Shown piece after piece: positions 18,861 to 28,407 of a stretch of DNA of 64,000 bases. The notes under the pieces are model-generated. The model saw only the letters and a program-made list of their open reading frames with translations, was not told where the DNA came from and made no database searches. This stretch comes from an uncultured Clostridia bacterium (GTDB lineage Bacteria; Bacillota; Clostridia; UBA1381): the NCBI GenBank assembly GCA_944393255.1, contig CALXZP010000048.1, positions 1 to 64,000 of the forward strand, in the 5' to 3' direction. The position numbers were made by a program, and so were the translations under genes. How positions within the stretch are numbered: the stretch's first letter is position 1; the number at the start of each line of letters is the position of its first letter.

Positions 18861-19648
18861 AAACCTTTTTGACCATAGCAGGCTCCGATCCGAGCGGCGG
18901 GGCAGGCATACAGGCGGATATAAAGACCGCGGCCGCATTCGGGCTGTACGCGATGGGTGCGGTCACTGCGCTTACCGTCCAGAATACGCTCGGAGTGCGG
19001 AAGGTCGCCCCGATAGACGCAGGCATTGTTTACGACCAAGCGGCGGCGGTTTTTGACGATATATTTCCGGACTGTGTAAAGATAGGGATGTGCTGCGATG
19101 AATACATTGTTTCGGCTATAGCTGAGCTGCTTGAGCGGTACCGTCCGAAAAATGTGGTCGTTGATACGATATTGCTGTCCACGAGCGGGAGCAGTCTTTT
19201 GAGCGAAAACGGAGCGGAGCTTATGAAAAAACGTCTTTTTCCTCTTGCGGATATAATAACCCCCAACGTTCCGGAGGCTGAAAGGCTCACCGGTATACAT
19301 ATCAGATCGGAGGAGGATATGGAGCGCGCCGCAGAATTTCTGTTTGAGCAATACGGCTGCGGAGTATTTTTAAAGGGCGGCCATCTTAACGGCTGCGACA
19401 TATTCTATGACGGCAAGTTTTCAAGATACAGCCATAAGCTTATAGCAAGCCGAAACACGCACGGGACCGGCTGTACGCTTTCATCAGCGGCGGCCTGCCT
19501 TATGGCACAGGGGAAAACGGCGGCCGAAGCCGCACTTGGGGCAGCGGAATACGTAGTAGGCGCGATAAACAGCGGGATGGATCTGGGCGCGGGAAACGGT
19601 CCGCTTGACCATTTTTACAGTATCAGAGCAGGCACGGCGCGGCATTGA
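18857..19648 (+). CDS. thiD: hydroxymethylpyrimidine (phosphate) kinase
   Basis: Phosphorylates hydroxymethylpyrimidine and its monophosphate to supply ThiE. Ribokinase-like fold, 263 residues. Marks: TIAGSDPSGGAGIQADIKTA at the start, ALTVQNTLGV, ITPNVPEAERLTG, FLKGGHLNG and the catalytic HGTGCTLSSAAA. The normally conserved DPVM(V/L)STSG segment reads DTILLSTSG here, a modest departure. Starts with GTG overlapping the thiE stop. The terminal GNGPLDHFYSI motif is also typical. Confidence 0.95.
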   Translation: MKTFLTIAGSDPSGGAGIQADIKTAAAFGLYAMGAVTALTVQNTLGVRKVAPIDAGIVYDQAAAVFDDIFPDCVKIGMCCDEYIVSAIAELLERYRPKNVVVDTILLSTSGSSLLSENGAELMKKRLFPLADIITPNVPEAERLTGIHIRSEEDMERAAEFLFEQYGCGVFLKGGHLNGCDIFYDGKFSRYSHKLIASRNTHGTGCTLSSAAACLMAQGKTAAEAALGAAEYVVGAINSGMDLGAGNGPLDHFYSIRAGTARH

Positions 19649-19678
19649 AGTGATTTTTATTAAAAAATTCATTTTCTC

Positions 19679-19707
19679 TTGACAAATCGTCCATATAAGA
19701 TTATACT
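19679..19707 (+). promoter_or_regulatory. sigma-A promoter of ilvB
   Basis: TTGACA (19679-19684), 17-base spacer, TATACT (19702-19707). The leader to the chosen ilvB ATG is about 175 bases. No T-box sequence is present in it. Confidence 0.88.
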
Positions 19708-19889
19708 ATATTAATGAGTGTTTAGTATAATAAATCATGAAATACGAATGCCGAACTGTTACAAGAGATAAGCAAAAGCATATCCGAGATCACGCCGCAT
19801 CGTACCACGGCGCGGACGTTTTGTTTACACGGGAAGGATCCTTTACCTGTATCGGCAATGTAGAATATAAATGTAAAGGAGCAGCAATA

Positions 19890-21572
19890 ATGCAATTGAC
19901 AGGCGCACAGATCGTTATAGAGTGTATGAAGGAGCAGGGGGTAGATACCATCTTCGGCTATCCCGGCGGGGCAATATTGAATGTTTATGACGAGCTTTTT
20001 AAGCATTCGGATGAGATACGGCATATCCTCGTATCACATGAGCAGGGAGCGTCTCATGCCGCCGATGGATACGCGAGGGCTACGGGAAAGACGGGAGTTT
20101 GCTTTGCCACCTCAGGTCCGGGATCGACCAATCTCGTTACGGGGATCGCCACTGCCAATATAGACTCGATACCGGTTGTGGCAATAACGTGCAATGTGGG
20201 AACAGCGCTTTTGGGCAAGGACAGCTTTCAGGAAGTGGCGATATCCGAAGTGGTAAAGCCAATAACAAAGGCAAGCTATATAGTCATGGATGTAAAGGAG
20301 CTTGCGGATACCATAAGGGAGGCTTTCAGGATCGCGCAGAGCGGAAGGAAAGGGCCTGTCCTTATCGACATACCAAAGGATGTTACTGCAGATAAAGCCG
20401 AGTACGAGCCCAAAAATCCTGAAAAGCCGCAGCCTGTGACCGATACGATCGATAACTCTGCTATCGAAAGAGCGGCAAAGCTCATAGAAGGCTCAAAGAA
20501 ACCGTATGTTTTCTGCGGCGGAGGCGTTATTTCGGCAGACGCTTCGCAGGAGCTCAGGGAACTTGTAAAGAAGATAGACGCGCCGGTATGCGATACGCTT
20601 ATGGGCAAGGGCGCGTTCCCCGGAACAGACGATCACTACACCGGTATGCTCGGCATGCACGGTACAAAAGCATCTAATTTCGGCGTGAGCAGCTGCGATC
20701 TGCTGCTGGCGGTAGGCGTAAGGTTTTCGGACAGAGTGTATGGAAATGCAAAGAATTTTGCAAAGAATGCCAAAATAGTACATATTGAGATAGATAAAAA
20801 CGAAATAGACAAGAATATAAAAACGGACGAGCATATAGTAGGCGATGCGAAAGAGATACTCAAGCGCCTCAATGCAGCTGTAGGCACGTATGACCATACG
20901 GAGTGGAGAAACGAACTTAGGGAAAAGATGGACAGATTTCCGCTTCGGTACAGGAGCGACGTGCTTTCCGGAGGCGGAGCGATAACCGAGATATACCGCC
21001 AGACAAAGGGCGACGCCGTGATCACTACAGAAGTAGGTCAGCACCAGATGTGGGCTGCGCAGTTTTATTACTACAGCGAGCCGAGACGGTTCATAACCTC
21101 GGGCGGACTCGGCACCATGGGCTACGGTCTCGGCGCGGCGATAGGCGCAAAAACAGCGTTTCCGGACAAGACGGTCGTAAACATAGCCGGAGACGGCGGC
21201 TTCCGCATGAATATGAATGAAATTGCGACCGCTGTAAGAAACAATGTACCGGTGATAGAGGTAATAATAGATAACCGTGTACTCGGTATGGTACGCCAGT
21301 GGCAGACGCTGTTTTATGAGGGAAGGTATTCGCATACCGTGCTTGAGGATCAGGTCGATTACGTCAAGCTCGCGGAAGCCATGGGAGCGGTCGGCATAAA
21401 GGCCGAAACGCCTGAGGAATTCAGCAGAGCGTTTAAGACCGCGCTTTCCCTGAACAAGGTGGCAGTCATAGACTGCCGTATAGATAAGGACGAAAACGTG
21501 TATCCCATGGTCGCGCCCGGAAATTCCATTTCGCAGGCGTTTGACGAGGAGGATATGAAGAATAACGGTTGA
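19890..21572 (+). CDS. ilvB: acetolactate synthase, large subunit
   Basis: Thiamine-diphosphate enzyme making acetolactate or acetohydroxybutyrate, the first step of branched-chain amino acid synthesis. The 560-residue length and the start MQLTGAQIVIECMKEQGVDT are standard. The activating Glu lies in VSHEQGASHAADGYARATG. The ThDP/metal motif is IAGDGGFRMNMNEIATAV, with GGLGTMGYGLGAAIGA before it. ATG at 19890 has AAAGGAG eight bases upstream. The frame stays open back to an ATG at 19737, adding 51 unusual residues (see findings). No regulatory subunit ilvN follows. A strong terminator closes the unit. Confidence 0.94.
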   Translation: MQLTGAQIVIECMKEQGVDTIFGYPGGAILNVYDELFKHSDEIRHILVSHEQGASHAADGYARATGKTGVCFATSGPGSTNLVTGIATANIDSIPVVAITCNVGTALLGKDSFQEVAISEVVKPITKASYIVMDVKELADTIREAFRIAQSGRKGPVLIDIPKDVTADKAEYEPKNPEKPQPVTDTIDNSAIERAAKLIEGSKKPYVFCGGGVISADASQELRELVKKIDAPVCDTLMGKGAFPGTDDHYTGMLGMHGTKASNFGVSSCDLLLAVGVRFSDRVYGNAKNFAKNAKIVHIEIDKNEIDKNIKTDEHIVGDAKEILKRLNAAVGTYDHTEWRNELREKMDRFPLRYRSDVLSGGGAITEIYRQTKGDAVITTEVGQHQMWAAQFYYYSEPRRFITSGGLGTMGYGLGAAIGAKTAFPDKTVVNIAGDGGFRMNMNEIATAVRNNVPVIEVIIDNRVLGMVRQWQTLFYEGRYSHTVLEDQVDYVKLAEAMGAVGIKAETPEEFSRAFKTALSLNKVAVIDCRIDKDENVYPMVAPGNSISQAFDEEDMKNNG

Positions 21573-21575
21573 TCG

Positions 21576-21605
21576 AAAAGGGGAATGGCGGCATTCCCCT
21601 TTTTC
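21576..21605 (+). terminator. intrinsic terminator of ilvB
   Basis: A 12-bp perfect stem (AAAAGGGGAATG with CATTCCCCTTTT) with a 4-base loop, ending in five T; begins four bases after the ilvB stop. Confidence 0.92.
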
Positions 21606-21697
21606 GGCACCTTGGAATAATTATCGGCGGCAGCTTGGCTGATGCAGCCGTGATAGTTTACCGCTGATGATAGGCGGATAAAGAAAGGATGAAGCGG

Positions 21698-23275
21698 ATG
21701 ATCAGGATATCAAATATAAAATACCCTATCACAGCGCCTGAAGAAGATTTAAAGGGATATATATCGCGCAGATATAAGATAAACGGGATAACCGATCTAA
21801 GAATAGTAAAGCAGTCTATAGACGCGCGGAGAAAGAACGATATACATTATGTTTATACGGTGGACATAAGCGCACCGTCGGAAAGCGGTGTATTGAAATG
21901 CGTAAAACATGCGTCACGGACTGTTTCGTCAAAATACAGTTTCCCGGAGGGGACGGTACCCGATAGACCTGTAGTCATCGCCGGATTCGGTCCTGCCGGG
22001 ATGATGTGCGCATATGCGCTCGCAAAAAACGGGTGCAGGGTGATAGTCCTGGAGCGCGGAAAGCCTGTTGACGAGAGGATAAAGGATGTGGAGCTGATGC
22101 GCAAAAGCGGCGTGCTGGATCCGGAGTCGAACGTGCAGTTCGGAGAGGGCGGGGCCGGTACGTTTTCGGACGGCAAGCTCACGACCGGTATAAACGACGT
22201 GCGCATAGGGTATGTTCTTGAGGAATTCGCCGCGCACGGTGCGCCGGAGGATATACTTTATAAAGCGAAGCCGCATGTAGGAACGGACAGACTCGTAAAT
22301 ATGGTGAAAGCGTTCAGGGAGAGCATAACCGGTGCGGGCGGCGAGGTGAGATTTTCATCGAGACTTGATGATGTTATTATCAGAAACGGCCGGATAGCCG
22401 GAGTTAAGGTCAGCAGCGGCAGCGGTGAATATGTTATTGAGACCGATGCTTTGGTGCTTGCAACGGGACACAGTGCGCGTGATACTTTTGAGATGATACG
22501 AAGCGCCGGAGCAGATATGGAGCGTAAGGTGTTTGCCGTGGGCGCAAGGATAGAGCATAAGCAGGAATGGATCAGCCGCAGCCAGTACGGCGGAGCGTAC
22601 AAGCTGCTGCCGGCAGCGGATTATAAGCTCGCTGTCAGAACACCCGGCGGAAGGAGCGCTTATACCTTCTGCATGTGTCCGGGCGGAGAGGTCATAGCGT
22701 CCGCGTCCGAGGAGGGCGGGGTAGTGACAAACGGCATGAGCGAATATGCGCGAAGCGGCGATAATGCGAACAGCGCGCTTCTGGTAAACGTCATGCCGGA
22801 GGATATACCCGGCAGCGACGTACTCGGAGGCATATCGTTTCAGCGGGAGATAGAGCGCAGGGCTTTTGCAATCTGCGGCGGATATTTTGCTCCGGCTCAG
22901 ACGGCGGGCGATTTCCTTTATGGAAACGGCGCGGCACCGGAGCTTGAGCCGACATATAAACCGGGTATAAAATATTGCAGTCTTGATGAGGTTTTGCCTG
23001 ATTTTGTCACACAGACCATACGCGAGGCTCTGCCGCTGCTCGACAAAAAGCTCTGCGGATTTGCGCGGGACGGAGCTGTTCTGACCGCGCCCGAAACGAG
23101 GTCTTCATCACCGGTGCGCATAATAAGAGACGATACGACAAGGCAGTCGAATATCGCGGGACTTTACCCGTGCGGTGAGGGCGCCGGGTATGCCGGAGGC
23201 ATAATGACTGCGGCGGTAGACGGTATAAAAACAGCGGAAGCGGTAGTCGGCGCTCGCCGACATGGAGGCAGATGA
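21698..23275 (+). CDS. FAD-dependent oxidoreductase (COG2509-type)
   Basis: A 525-residue flavoprotein of the family usually annotated 'NAD(P)/FAD-dependent oxidoreductase'; its reaction is not known. Residues 1-85 form a small alpha/beta domain (MIRISNIKYPI...LKGYISRRYKI). The FAD-binding Rossmann motif follows at about 88-116 (VIAGFGPAGMMCAYALAKNG...VLERGK). Further family marks are FGEGGAGTFSDGKLTTG, LVLATGHSARDTFEM and the C-terminal FAD segment GLYPCGEGAGYAGGIMTAAV. The ATG at 21698 is nine bases from AAAGG; the ATG at 21689 touches it. Its stop overlaps the response-regulator start (ATGATG), so it is coupled to the downstream two-component genes. Confidence 0.87.
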   Translation: MIRISNIKYPITAPEEDLKGYISRRYKINGITDLRIVKQSIDARRKNDIHYVYTVDISAPSESGVLKCVKHASRTVSSKYSFPEGTVPDRPVVIAGFGPAGMMCAYALAKNGCRVIVLERGKPVDERIKDVELMRKSGVLDPESNVQFGEGGAGTFSDGKLTTGINDVRIGYVLEEFAAHGAPEDILYKAKPHVGTDRLVNMVKAFRESITGAGGEVRFSSRLDDVIIRNGRIAGVKVSSGSGEYVIETDALVLATGHSARDTFEMIRSAGADMERKVFAVGARIEHKQEWISRSQYGGAYKLLPAADYKLAVRTPGGRSAYTFCMCPGGEVIASASEEGGVVTNGMSEYARSGDNANSALLVNVMPEDIPGSDVLGGISFQREIERRAFAICGGYFAPAQTAGDFLYGNGAAPELEPTYKPGIKYCSLDEVLPDFVTQTIREALPLLDKKLCGFARDGAVLTAPETRSSSPVRIIRDDTTRQSNIAGLYPCGEGAGYAGGIMTAAVDGIKTAEAVVGARRHGGR

Positions 23276-23964
23276 TGTACGGAAATATACTGCTGGTAGA
23301 AGATGACGAAAGCCTTGCAAGGGCGATAAGCTTAAAGCTGACGCATGAACATTATCATGTTTATACAGCAGATACAGTAAGTAAGGCGAGAAAGCTCATA
23401 GGAGAGGCGGATATGGCTTTGGTCATATGCGATATAGATCTTCCCGACGGGAGCGGTCTGGAGCTCTGCGCGGAGATAAGGAAGAAAAGCAGCGTTATGT
23501 TTCTGTTCCTGACAGCGCTCGATAATGAGAGCGACATAATAAGCGGTTACGGAGCCGGCGCTGATGATTATATAACCAAACCGTTTTCGATGTCCGTTCT
23601 GATATCAAAGATCAACGCGGTCATGAAACGCTGCTCTAACGGGAGCAGGATGGTGGTTTCCGGAGATATTGTCTATCTGCCCGGCGAGAACCGAACGCGC
23701 AAGAACGGCAAATATCTTTCGCTTACCGCAAATGAACAAAAGCTGCTTGCGTATTTTATGCAGAACCCGAAGATGATACTGTCGAAGAACCGGCTGCTTG
23801 AGGCGCTGTGGGACGTTGACGGCTGTTTCGTGGATGCAAACACGCTTGCGGTAAATATCCGCCGTCTGCGCGAAAAGATAGAGGACGATCCGTCGGATCC
23901 GAAATACATAAAAAATGTGCGCGGGCTCGGTTATATCTGGGAAAGGAATTGTACAAGAACATGA
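23272..23964 (+). CDS. OmpR-family response regulator
   Basis: DNA-binding partner of the kinase encoded next. The 229-230-residue protein has a receiver domain (about 1-118), with acidic pair VEDDES, phosphoacceptor Asp53 in VICDIDLPDG, and the Lys in DYITKPFS. A winged-helix DNA-binding domain (about 130-228) carries LSLTANEQKLLAYFMQNP and VNIRRLREKIEDDPSDPKYI ending VRGLGYIWER. The start is ATG 23272 or 23275; both overlap the FAD gene stop. Its likely target is the four-fold TGTAAG repeat at 25171-25211 ahead of the ABC genes. Confidence 0.95.
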   Translation: MMYGNILLVEDDESLARAISLKLTHEHYHVYTADTVSKARKLIGEADMALVICDIDLPDGSGLELCAEIRKKSSVMFLFLTALDNESDIISGYGAGADDYITKPFSMSVLISKINAVMKRCSNGSRMVVSGDIVYLPGENRTRKNGKYLSLTANEQKLLAYFMQNPKMILSKNRLLEALWDVDGCFVDANTLAVNIRRLREKIEDDPSDPKYIKNVRGLGYIWERNCTRT

Positions 23965-25175
23965 AACGTGCGGTCATAATATTTTCGGCGGCGGTGCTGT
24001 GCCTTACCGCCGCTTTTAACGTATTGTTCGGGATCGCTGCCGAAAAGGCGTTCAGAAGCGAAACAGATACGGTGTACAGATTGTGCGGGGCGTTTGCGGA
24101 CGAGTACCCCGGAAGCGAAAAGAAGGCGGCTTCCGTTTTGGCGGGAGAAGATAACGGCTATACGGAAGCAGGCAGAGCCGCTTTGGCAAAGTACGGCTAT
24201 GACGCGGAAAGAACTGCGTTTTCGGAGCAGAGGTACAGAGAGATCATCGTATTTGAGATCATATGTTCAGCCGCGCTGTCGGGTCTGATATTGCTGTGCG
24301 GCGCTTTATATATTAGAGCGGTCAGACGTGAGAGACGCAGGCAGGAGGATCTGATCGTGTCTATGCTTGATAAATGCATATCGGGCGGAGAGGAGCAGAC
24401 TATGCTTGAAAACGCCGGTCTTATCGGAAACGATATGGTCTCCGACGAGCTTATTAAAGTATGCGGCGCGATGAAGCTGAAATCGGATACGCTCAGCGAG
24501 GAGCGCGACAACACAAAATCGCTGGTCACGGATATATCGCACCAGCTAAAAACGCCTCTGAGCGCATTAAAGAGCTGTTTTGCCGTATATAAGGAAGCAG
24601 ACAGCATAGAGGAGCGCACGGAGTTTGTAAACAGATGCGAAGCTCAGATAGACAAGCTTGAAGCGCTCACAGCCTCGCTTATAAATATATCCAGGCTTGA
24701 AACGGGCATCATAACTCTGGAAGAGACGGAAACATCGGTTACAGATATACTTATACAGAGTATAAATTCTGTATATTACAAGGCTGCGGATAAAAATATA
24801 AATATCGTTACCGAGGAATTTGAAGACGTGACCGTGAACGCCGATAAAAAATGGACGGCCGAGGCGATAGCAAATATAATTGATAATGCTGTAAAATACA
24901 GTCCCGCAGGAACGGATATAAAACTGAGGGTCATAAAAATGTTCAGCTTCGTCAGGATAGAGATAGAGGACAGCGGAACGGGTATCCCCCGAAGCGAAAG
25001 GAACAGGGTGTTTGAACGATTCTACAGAGGAAACAGTGCAGATGTAAAAAAACAGGACGGAACGGGCGTAGGACTGTATCTTACGCGCAGACTGATAGAA
25101 AATCAAGGCGGGACGGTATCTGTACGCCCGGCAGCGGGCGGTGGAAGCATATTCGTTGTTCAGCTTATGCTGTAA
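23961..25175 (+). CDS. sensor histidine kinase of the ABC-exporter two-component system
   Basis: A 404-residue membrane kinase. One helix at about 5-27, an outer loop of about 65 residues, a second helix at about 95-120, a short cytoplasmic linker, then HisKA with phospho-His194 in DISHQLKTPLSAL. The ATPase domain shows N box IIDNAVKYSP, G1 DSGTGIP, F box FERFYRG and G2 GTGVGLYL. The ATG at 23961 overlaps the regulator stop (ATGA). The outer loop is too large for the intramembrane BceS type and too small for a PAS/Cache sensor. The signal is probably an envelope or peptide stress linked to the ABC exporter that follows. Confidence 0.93.
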   Translation: MKRAVIIFSAAVLCLTAAFNVLFGIAAEKAFRSETDTVYRLCGAFADEYPGSEKKAASVLAGEDNGYTEAGRAALAKYGYDAERTAFSEQRYREIIVFEIICSAALSGLILLCGALYIRAVRRERRRQEDLIVSMLDKCISGGEEQTMLENAGLIGNDMVSDELIKVCGAMKLKSDTLSEERDNTKSLVTDISHQLKTPLSALKSCFAVYKEADSIEERTEFVNRCEAQIDKLEALTASLINISRLETGIITLEETETSVTDILIQSINSVYYKAADKNINIVTEEFEDVTVNADKKWTAEAIANIIDNAVKYSPAGTDIKLRVIKMFSFVRIEIEDSGTGIPRSERNRVFERFYRGNSADVKKQDGTGVGLYLTRRLIENQGGTVSVRPAAGGGSIFVVQLML

Positions 25176-25226
25176 GCCAAATGTAAGACTGTTTGTAAGC
25201 CAAATGTAAGAATAGAGCTGTATAAT
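25171..25226 (+). promoter_or_regulatory. response-regulator direct repeats and promoter of the ABC exporter
   Basis: The 18-base sequence TGTAAGCCAAATGTAAGA occurs twice, at 25171-25188 and 25194-25211. This gives four TGTAAG half-sites at 25171, 25182, 25194 and 25205, spaced 11, 12 and 11 bases, i.e. on one DNA face. A -10 box TATAAT lies at 25221-25226, while the -35 position is covered by the repeats and has no consensus. This is the layout of a promoter activated by an OmpR-family regulator, and the first half-site overlaps the kinase stop codon. Confidence 0.82.
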
Positions 25227-25262
25227 AAAAGTATAGAAACCGATAATGGAGGGATCAGGAAG

Positions 25263-25931
25263 ATGAAAGCAATTCTTGAAGCAAAAAAACTATGCAAATA
25301 TTACGGCTCGGGAGAAAATACGGTCAGAGCCGTGGACAATTTGGATCTTACGGTATACCATGGCGAATTTGTGGCTATAGTCGGTAAATCCGGCAGCGGA
25401 AAATCCACTCTGCTGCATCTGCTGGGAGGACTGGACGATCCGACCTCGGGCGATGTTATCATAGACGGGAAGAATATAGCCGGACTTTCGGACGAGCAGC
25501 TCGCTAAAATACGCAGAAGGAAGATAGGCTTTGTTTTTCAGTCGTATAACCTGGTGCCGTCGCTGAATGTGTGGGAAAATATAGTTCTTCCTCTCGGATT
25601 GGACGGACGCAAGCCGGATGAAAAATATGTTAAAGATATAATACGCACTCTCGGGCTTGAAAGCAAGGTGAAAAGCATGCCGAACACTCTTTCCGGCGGA
25701 CAGCAGCAGCGCACGGCGATAGCGCGGGCGGCAGCGGCAAAACCGTCGATAATTTTGGCTGACGAGCCGACCGGTAATCTCGATACGAAAACGGGCGACG
25801 AGGTAATGGCTATGCTAAGGCTTTCGGCTAAGAAGTACGGGCAGACGCTTGTAGTTATCACTCATAACGAGGACATAGCGCAGACGGCCGACCGTACCGT
25901 GGTTATAGAAGACGGCAGGATAGCCGGCTGA
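25263..25931 (+). CDS. ABC transporter ATP-binding protein (MacB/LolD type)
   Basis: A 222-residue ATPase for the permease that follows. Walker A is GKSGSGKST (about residue 41), the Q loop [17 protein letters not shown], the ABC signature [14 protein letters not shown], Walker [13 protein letters not shown] and the H loop VITHNED. The sequence class ([26 protein letters not shown]) is that of FtsX-partner ATPases that drive peptide or lipoprotein export or antimicrobial-peptide resistance. ATG follows GGAGGG. It is 13 bases upstream of the permease. Confidence 0.95.
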   Translation: MKAILEAKKLCKYYGSGENTVRAVDNLDLTVYHGEFVAIVGKSGSGKSTLLHLLGGLDDPTSGDVIIDGKNIAGLSDEQLAKIRRRKIGFVFQSYNLVPSLNVWENIVLPLGLDGRKPDEKYVKDIIRTLGLESKVKSMPNTLSGGQQQRTAIARAAAAKPSIILADEPTGNLDTKTGDEVMAMLRLSAKKYGQTLVVITHNEDIAQTADRTVVIEDGRIAG

Positions 25932-25944
25932 GGGGGTGAGGTCG

Positions 25945-28407
25945 ATGAAAATATTATCGCTGCTCGCCGCAGGACGTATAAAATATAACAAAAACAGAAC
26001 GCTGCTCACAATGCTTGCTATAATGCTGACAACGACCCTGCTCGCAGGTCTCGTCACGAGTGCAGCGGCATTGTGGGATCAGCAGAAGCAGCAGGCGGAA
26101 GCGGAAACGAACCGTCATGCGGTATTTAAAGATCTGACCCTTGAACAGGCGGAAATACTAAAAAACCATATAGACGTCGAATCTATACAGATATTTGAGC
26201 TGTTTGCTTCGGTAGAGCATGAACGGATGAACGGATTTCTTACGTTTTCGTCCGGGCTGAAGGGCAGTATAACGAGCGGCGTCGGCAATCTGGCTGAAGG
26301 CCGGTTTGCGCAGCAGGCCGGAGAGATATGCGGCCCTCCGGATTTTTTTGAACGGATGGGCGTTGAACCGGCAATAGGCAGCGCTGTAACTATAGCCTTT
26401 CGCCCGTACGGAGAGGGGAAAATAGTTTCGCGGGATTTTGTGATCTGCGGTCTTGTTACTCAAAACGACATATCAAAGCTCGGCGAGATAAACGACAGCA
26501 GGATAGCGTACGGAGCCTCCGTTTCGGAAGAGCTTGTAAAGCAGTTCATACCGGACGGAGACCGGCGGGTAAATGCAAGCATAAGAGTTAACGGCGAGGA
26601 TACATTGAATTATGACGAGATATGCGGACTTATAAACGATGTTGCCGCCGACATAGGCTGTCCTGAGACAGATGTTGATATAAACAAAGGCTATCTTATG
26701 ACCGTAACGGAGCCCGGCGCTGAGATGACAGCCATAGTTTCGGCCGCAGCGGCAATAATAGTGCTGTTTTCAGGGATAGTGATATACAGCATATACTATG
26801 TGGGTGTGATAACGGATGTACAGGAGATAGGAAAGCTAAAGGCATTGGGAGCCTCAAAGCGGCAGATAAAGGGTATGCTGCTGCGCGAGGGCGCGCTTGC
26901 CTGCCTTATATCCGTCCCGGCCGGTCTTGCGCTTGGTTATCTCATACCATATACAGCATTCCCGATCGTAATGGACAATGTTTCGGCTGGTCTGCCGCAA
27001 ATGTATGCAGCGTCTGTAGAGGAATACCATATGTTCTCGCTGCCTATGCTGCTTGCAGCCGCTGCGGTCGTTATGATAACCGTATACATATCGCTGCTCA
27101 AGCCCATGCGCATGGCGGCCGCAGTATCGCCCGTAGAGGCAATACGGTATACAGAGCCCGGAGAAAGAAGCAAGACAAGGCGAGGAAGAACGTGTATGAG
27201 CATATGGGGGCTTATTGCCGCAAATCTTGCAAGAAATAAAAAGAGAACCGCTGTAACGATGGTAACAATGGGATTGAGCTGTGTTTTGTTCATGTCGTTT
27301 GCGGGTATAATAAACAGTATGAGTCCCGAGGACATAGCAAGACGTGAAATAGACGAAGGCGAGTTCAGGATCGCAATAGATTATTCAAGCAATGATAAGG
27401 AATATCCTGAGAACAACCTGGATACCATACAGCAGAATAATCCTTTAAATAATGAATTGATCGATAGCATTCTCAGCATCGACGGCGTGAATGATGTTAA
27501 AACAAAACGCGGGGTGCTGATAAGCTCTGATTATGACTCGTCCGTATTCGAGGACGGGCGCCGTTCTGTGATGTCGTATTTTACAAAAGACGATGTTAAG
27601 CGTATTGAAAAGGAGCTGAAAGGGGGAGCTATAGATTATGAACGCATGGCGTCTGAAAACGGCGTGATATGTGCGAATGCGCAGTTTATGGATGAATACG
27701 GACTGGATATAGGAGATGTGATACCTCTTACTGTTCATGACGGTGAGGATGAGATAGGTTTGACTGTTACGATCGAGGCAAGCTATGAAAGCAGCGACGG
27801 ACTGTTTCTCGTTCCGGAAGAGGTGTATGACGGTCTCGGTCTCCGTTCAAATACCGCAACGGATCTGTATATACACACTGACGCTGATAAATATGACGAT
27901 ATAAAGAATGCCCTAAAGGATATCGAATTATCGAACGAACGCTTTGTTCTGTATTCGATGGACGAAGAAATGCGCCTCGGCAGCGCCAGCGTAAGCATTG
28001 TAAAATACCCCATGTATATCATACTGATAATGATCGCCGTTATAGGGTTTATGAACCTTATAAATACGATGATAACGAGCATCGTAACAAGGAAACGGGA
28101 GATAGGCGTCCTCCAGGCTATAGGACTTTCAAACCGTCAGCTTTACCATATGCTTACGGGAGAAGGACTGTTTTTCAGCGCAGGTACGCTGCTTCTGTCC
28201 GTGACATTGGGTAATATACTTGGGTATACAATGTTTCTTGCCGCTAAAAGCAGCCATTTTATGAGCCTTTCGGAATATCATTACCCGGCTGCGGAAACAG
28301 CGATACTTGCCGCGGTACTGGTCATAGGTCAGCTTGCAGTAAGCCTGATAGCAAACAGGAGCATTCGCAGAGAAAGCATGATAGACAGGATAAGAAACAC
28401 GTATTGA
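25945..28407 (+). CDS. FtsX-family ABC transporter permease
   Basis: An 820-residue membrane protein with two FtsX units in one chain. Helix 1 (about 20-40) is followed by an outer domain (about 60-250), three helices (about 260-400), a further helix near 430, a second outer domain (about 455-680) and three helices (about 685-815). Both FtsX blocks carry the expected motif: IGKLKALGASKRQIKGMLLR in the first, IGVLQAIGLSNRQLYHMLTG in the second. The architecture resembles MacB/LolE-type mechanotransmission exporters in Firmicutes. ATG at 25945 is six bases after GGGGGTG; a GTG at 25936 is possible. Regulated with the ATPase by the adjacent two-component system. Substrate unknown. Confidence 0.92.
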   Translation: MKILSLLAAGRIKYNKNRTLLTMLAIMLTTTLLAGLVTSAAALWDQQKQQAEAETNRHAVFKDLTLEQAEILKNHIDVESIQIFELFASVEHERMNGFLTFSSGLKGSITSGVGNLAEGRFAQQAGEICGPPDFFERMGVEPAIGSAVTIAFRPYGEGKIVSRDFVICGLVTQNDISKLGEINDSRIAYGASVSEELVKQFIPDGDRRVNASIRVNGEDTLNYDEICGLINDVAADIGCPETDVDINKGYLMTVTEPGAEMTAIVSAAAAIIVLFSGIVIYSIYYVGVITDVQEIGKLKALGASKRQIKGMLLREGALACLISVPAGLALGYLIPYTAFPIVMDNVSAGLPQMYAASVEEYHMFSLPMLLAAAAVVMITVYISLLKPMRMAAAVSPVEAIRYTEPGERSKTRRGRTCMSIWGLIAANLARNKKRTAVTMVTMGLSCVLFMSFAGIINSMSPEDIARREIDEGEFRIAIDYSSNDKEYPENNLDTIQQNNPLNNELIDSILSIDGVNDVKTKRGVLISSDYDSSVFEDGRRSVMSYFTKDDVKRIEKELKGGAIDYERMASENGVICANAQFMDEYGLDIGDVIPLTVHDGEDEIGLTVTIEASYESSDGLFLVPEEVYDGLGLRSNTATDLYIHTDADKYDDIKNALKDIELSNERFVLYSMDEEMRLGSASVSIVKYPMYIILIMIAVIGFMNLINTMITSIVTRKREIGVLQAIGLSNRQLYHMLTGEGLFFSAGTLLLSVTLGNILGYTMFLAAKSSHFMSLSEYHYPAAETAILAAVLVIGQLAVSLIANRSIRRESMIDRIRNTY

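Noticed and set aside
19708-19889. Possible T-box or leucine leader ahead of ilvB
   Set aside because: No TGGNACCGCG core and no terminator before the start; the leader also lacks a run of Leu, Ile or Val codons.
20493-21335. A 280-codon open frame on the minus strand inside ilvB
   Set aside because: It is fully antisense to a clearly conserved enzyme, has no recognisable domain, and is rich in Tyr/Arg/Cys as expected from a shadow frame.
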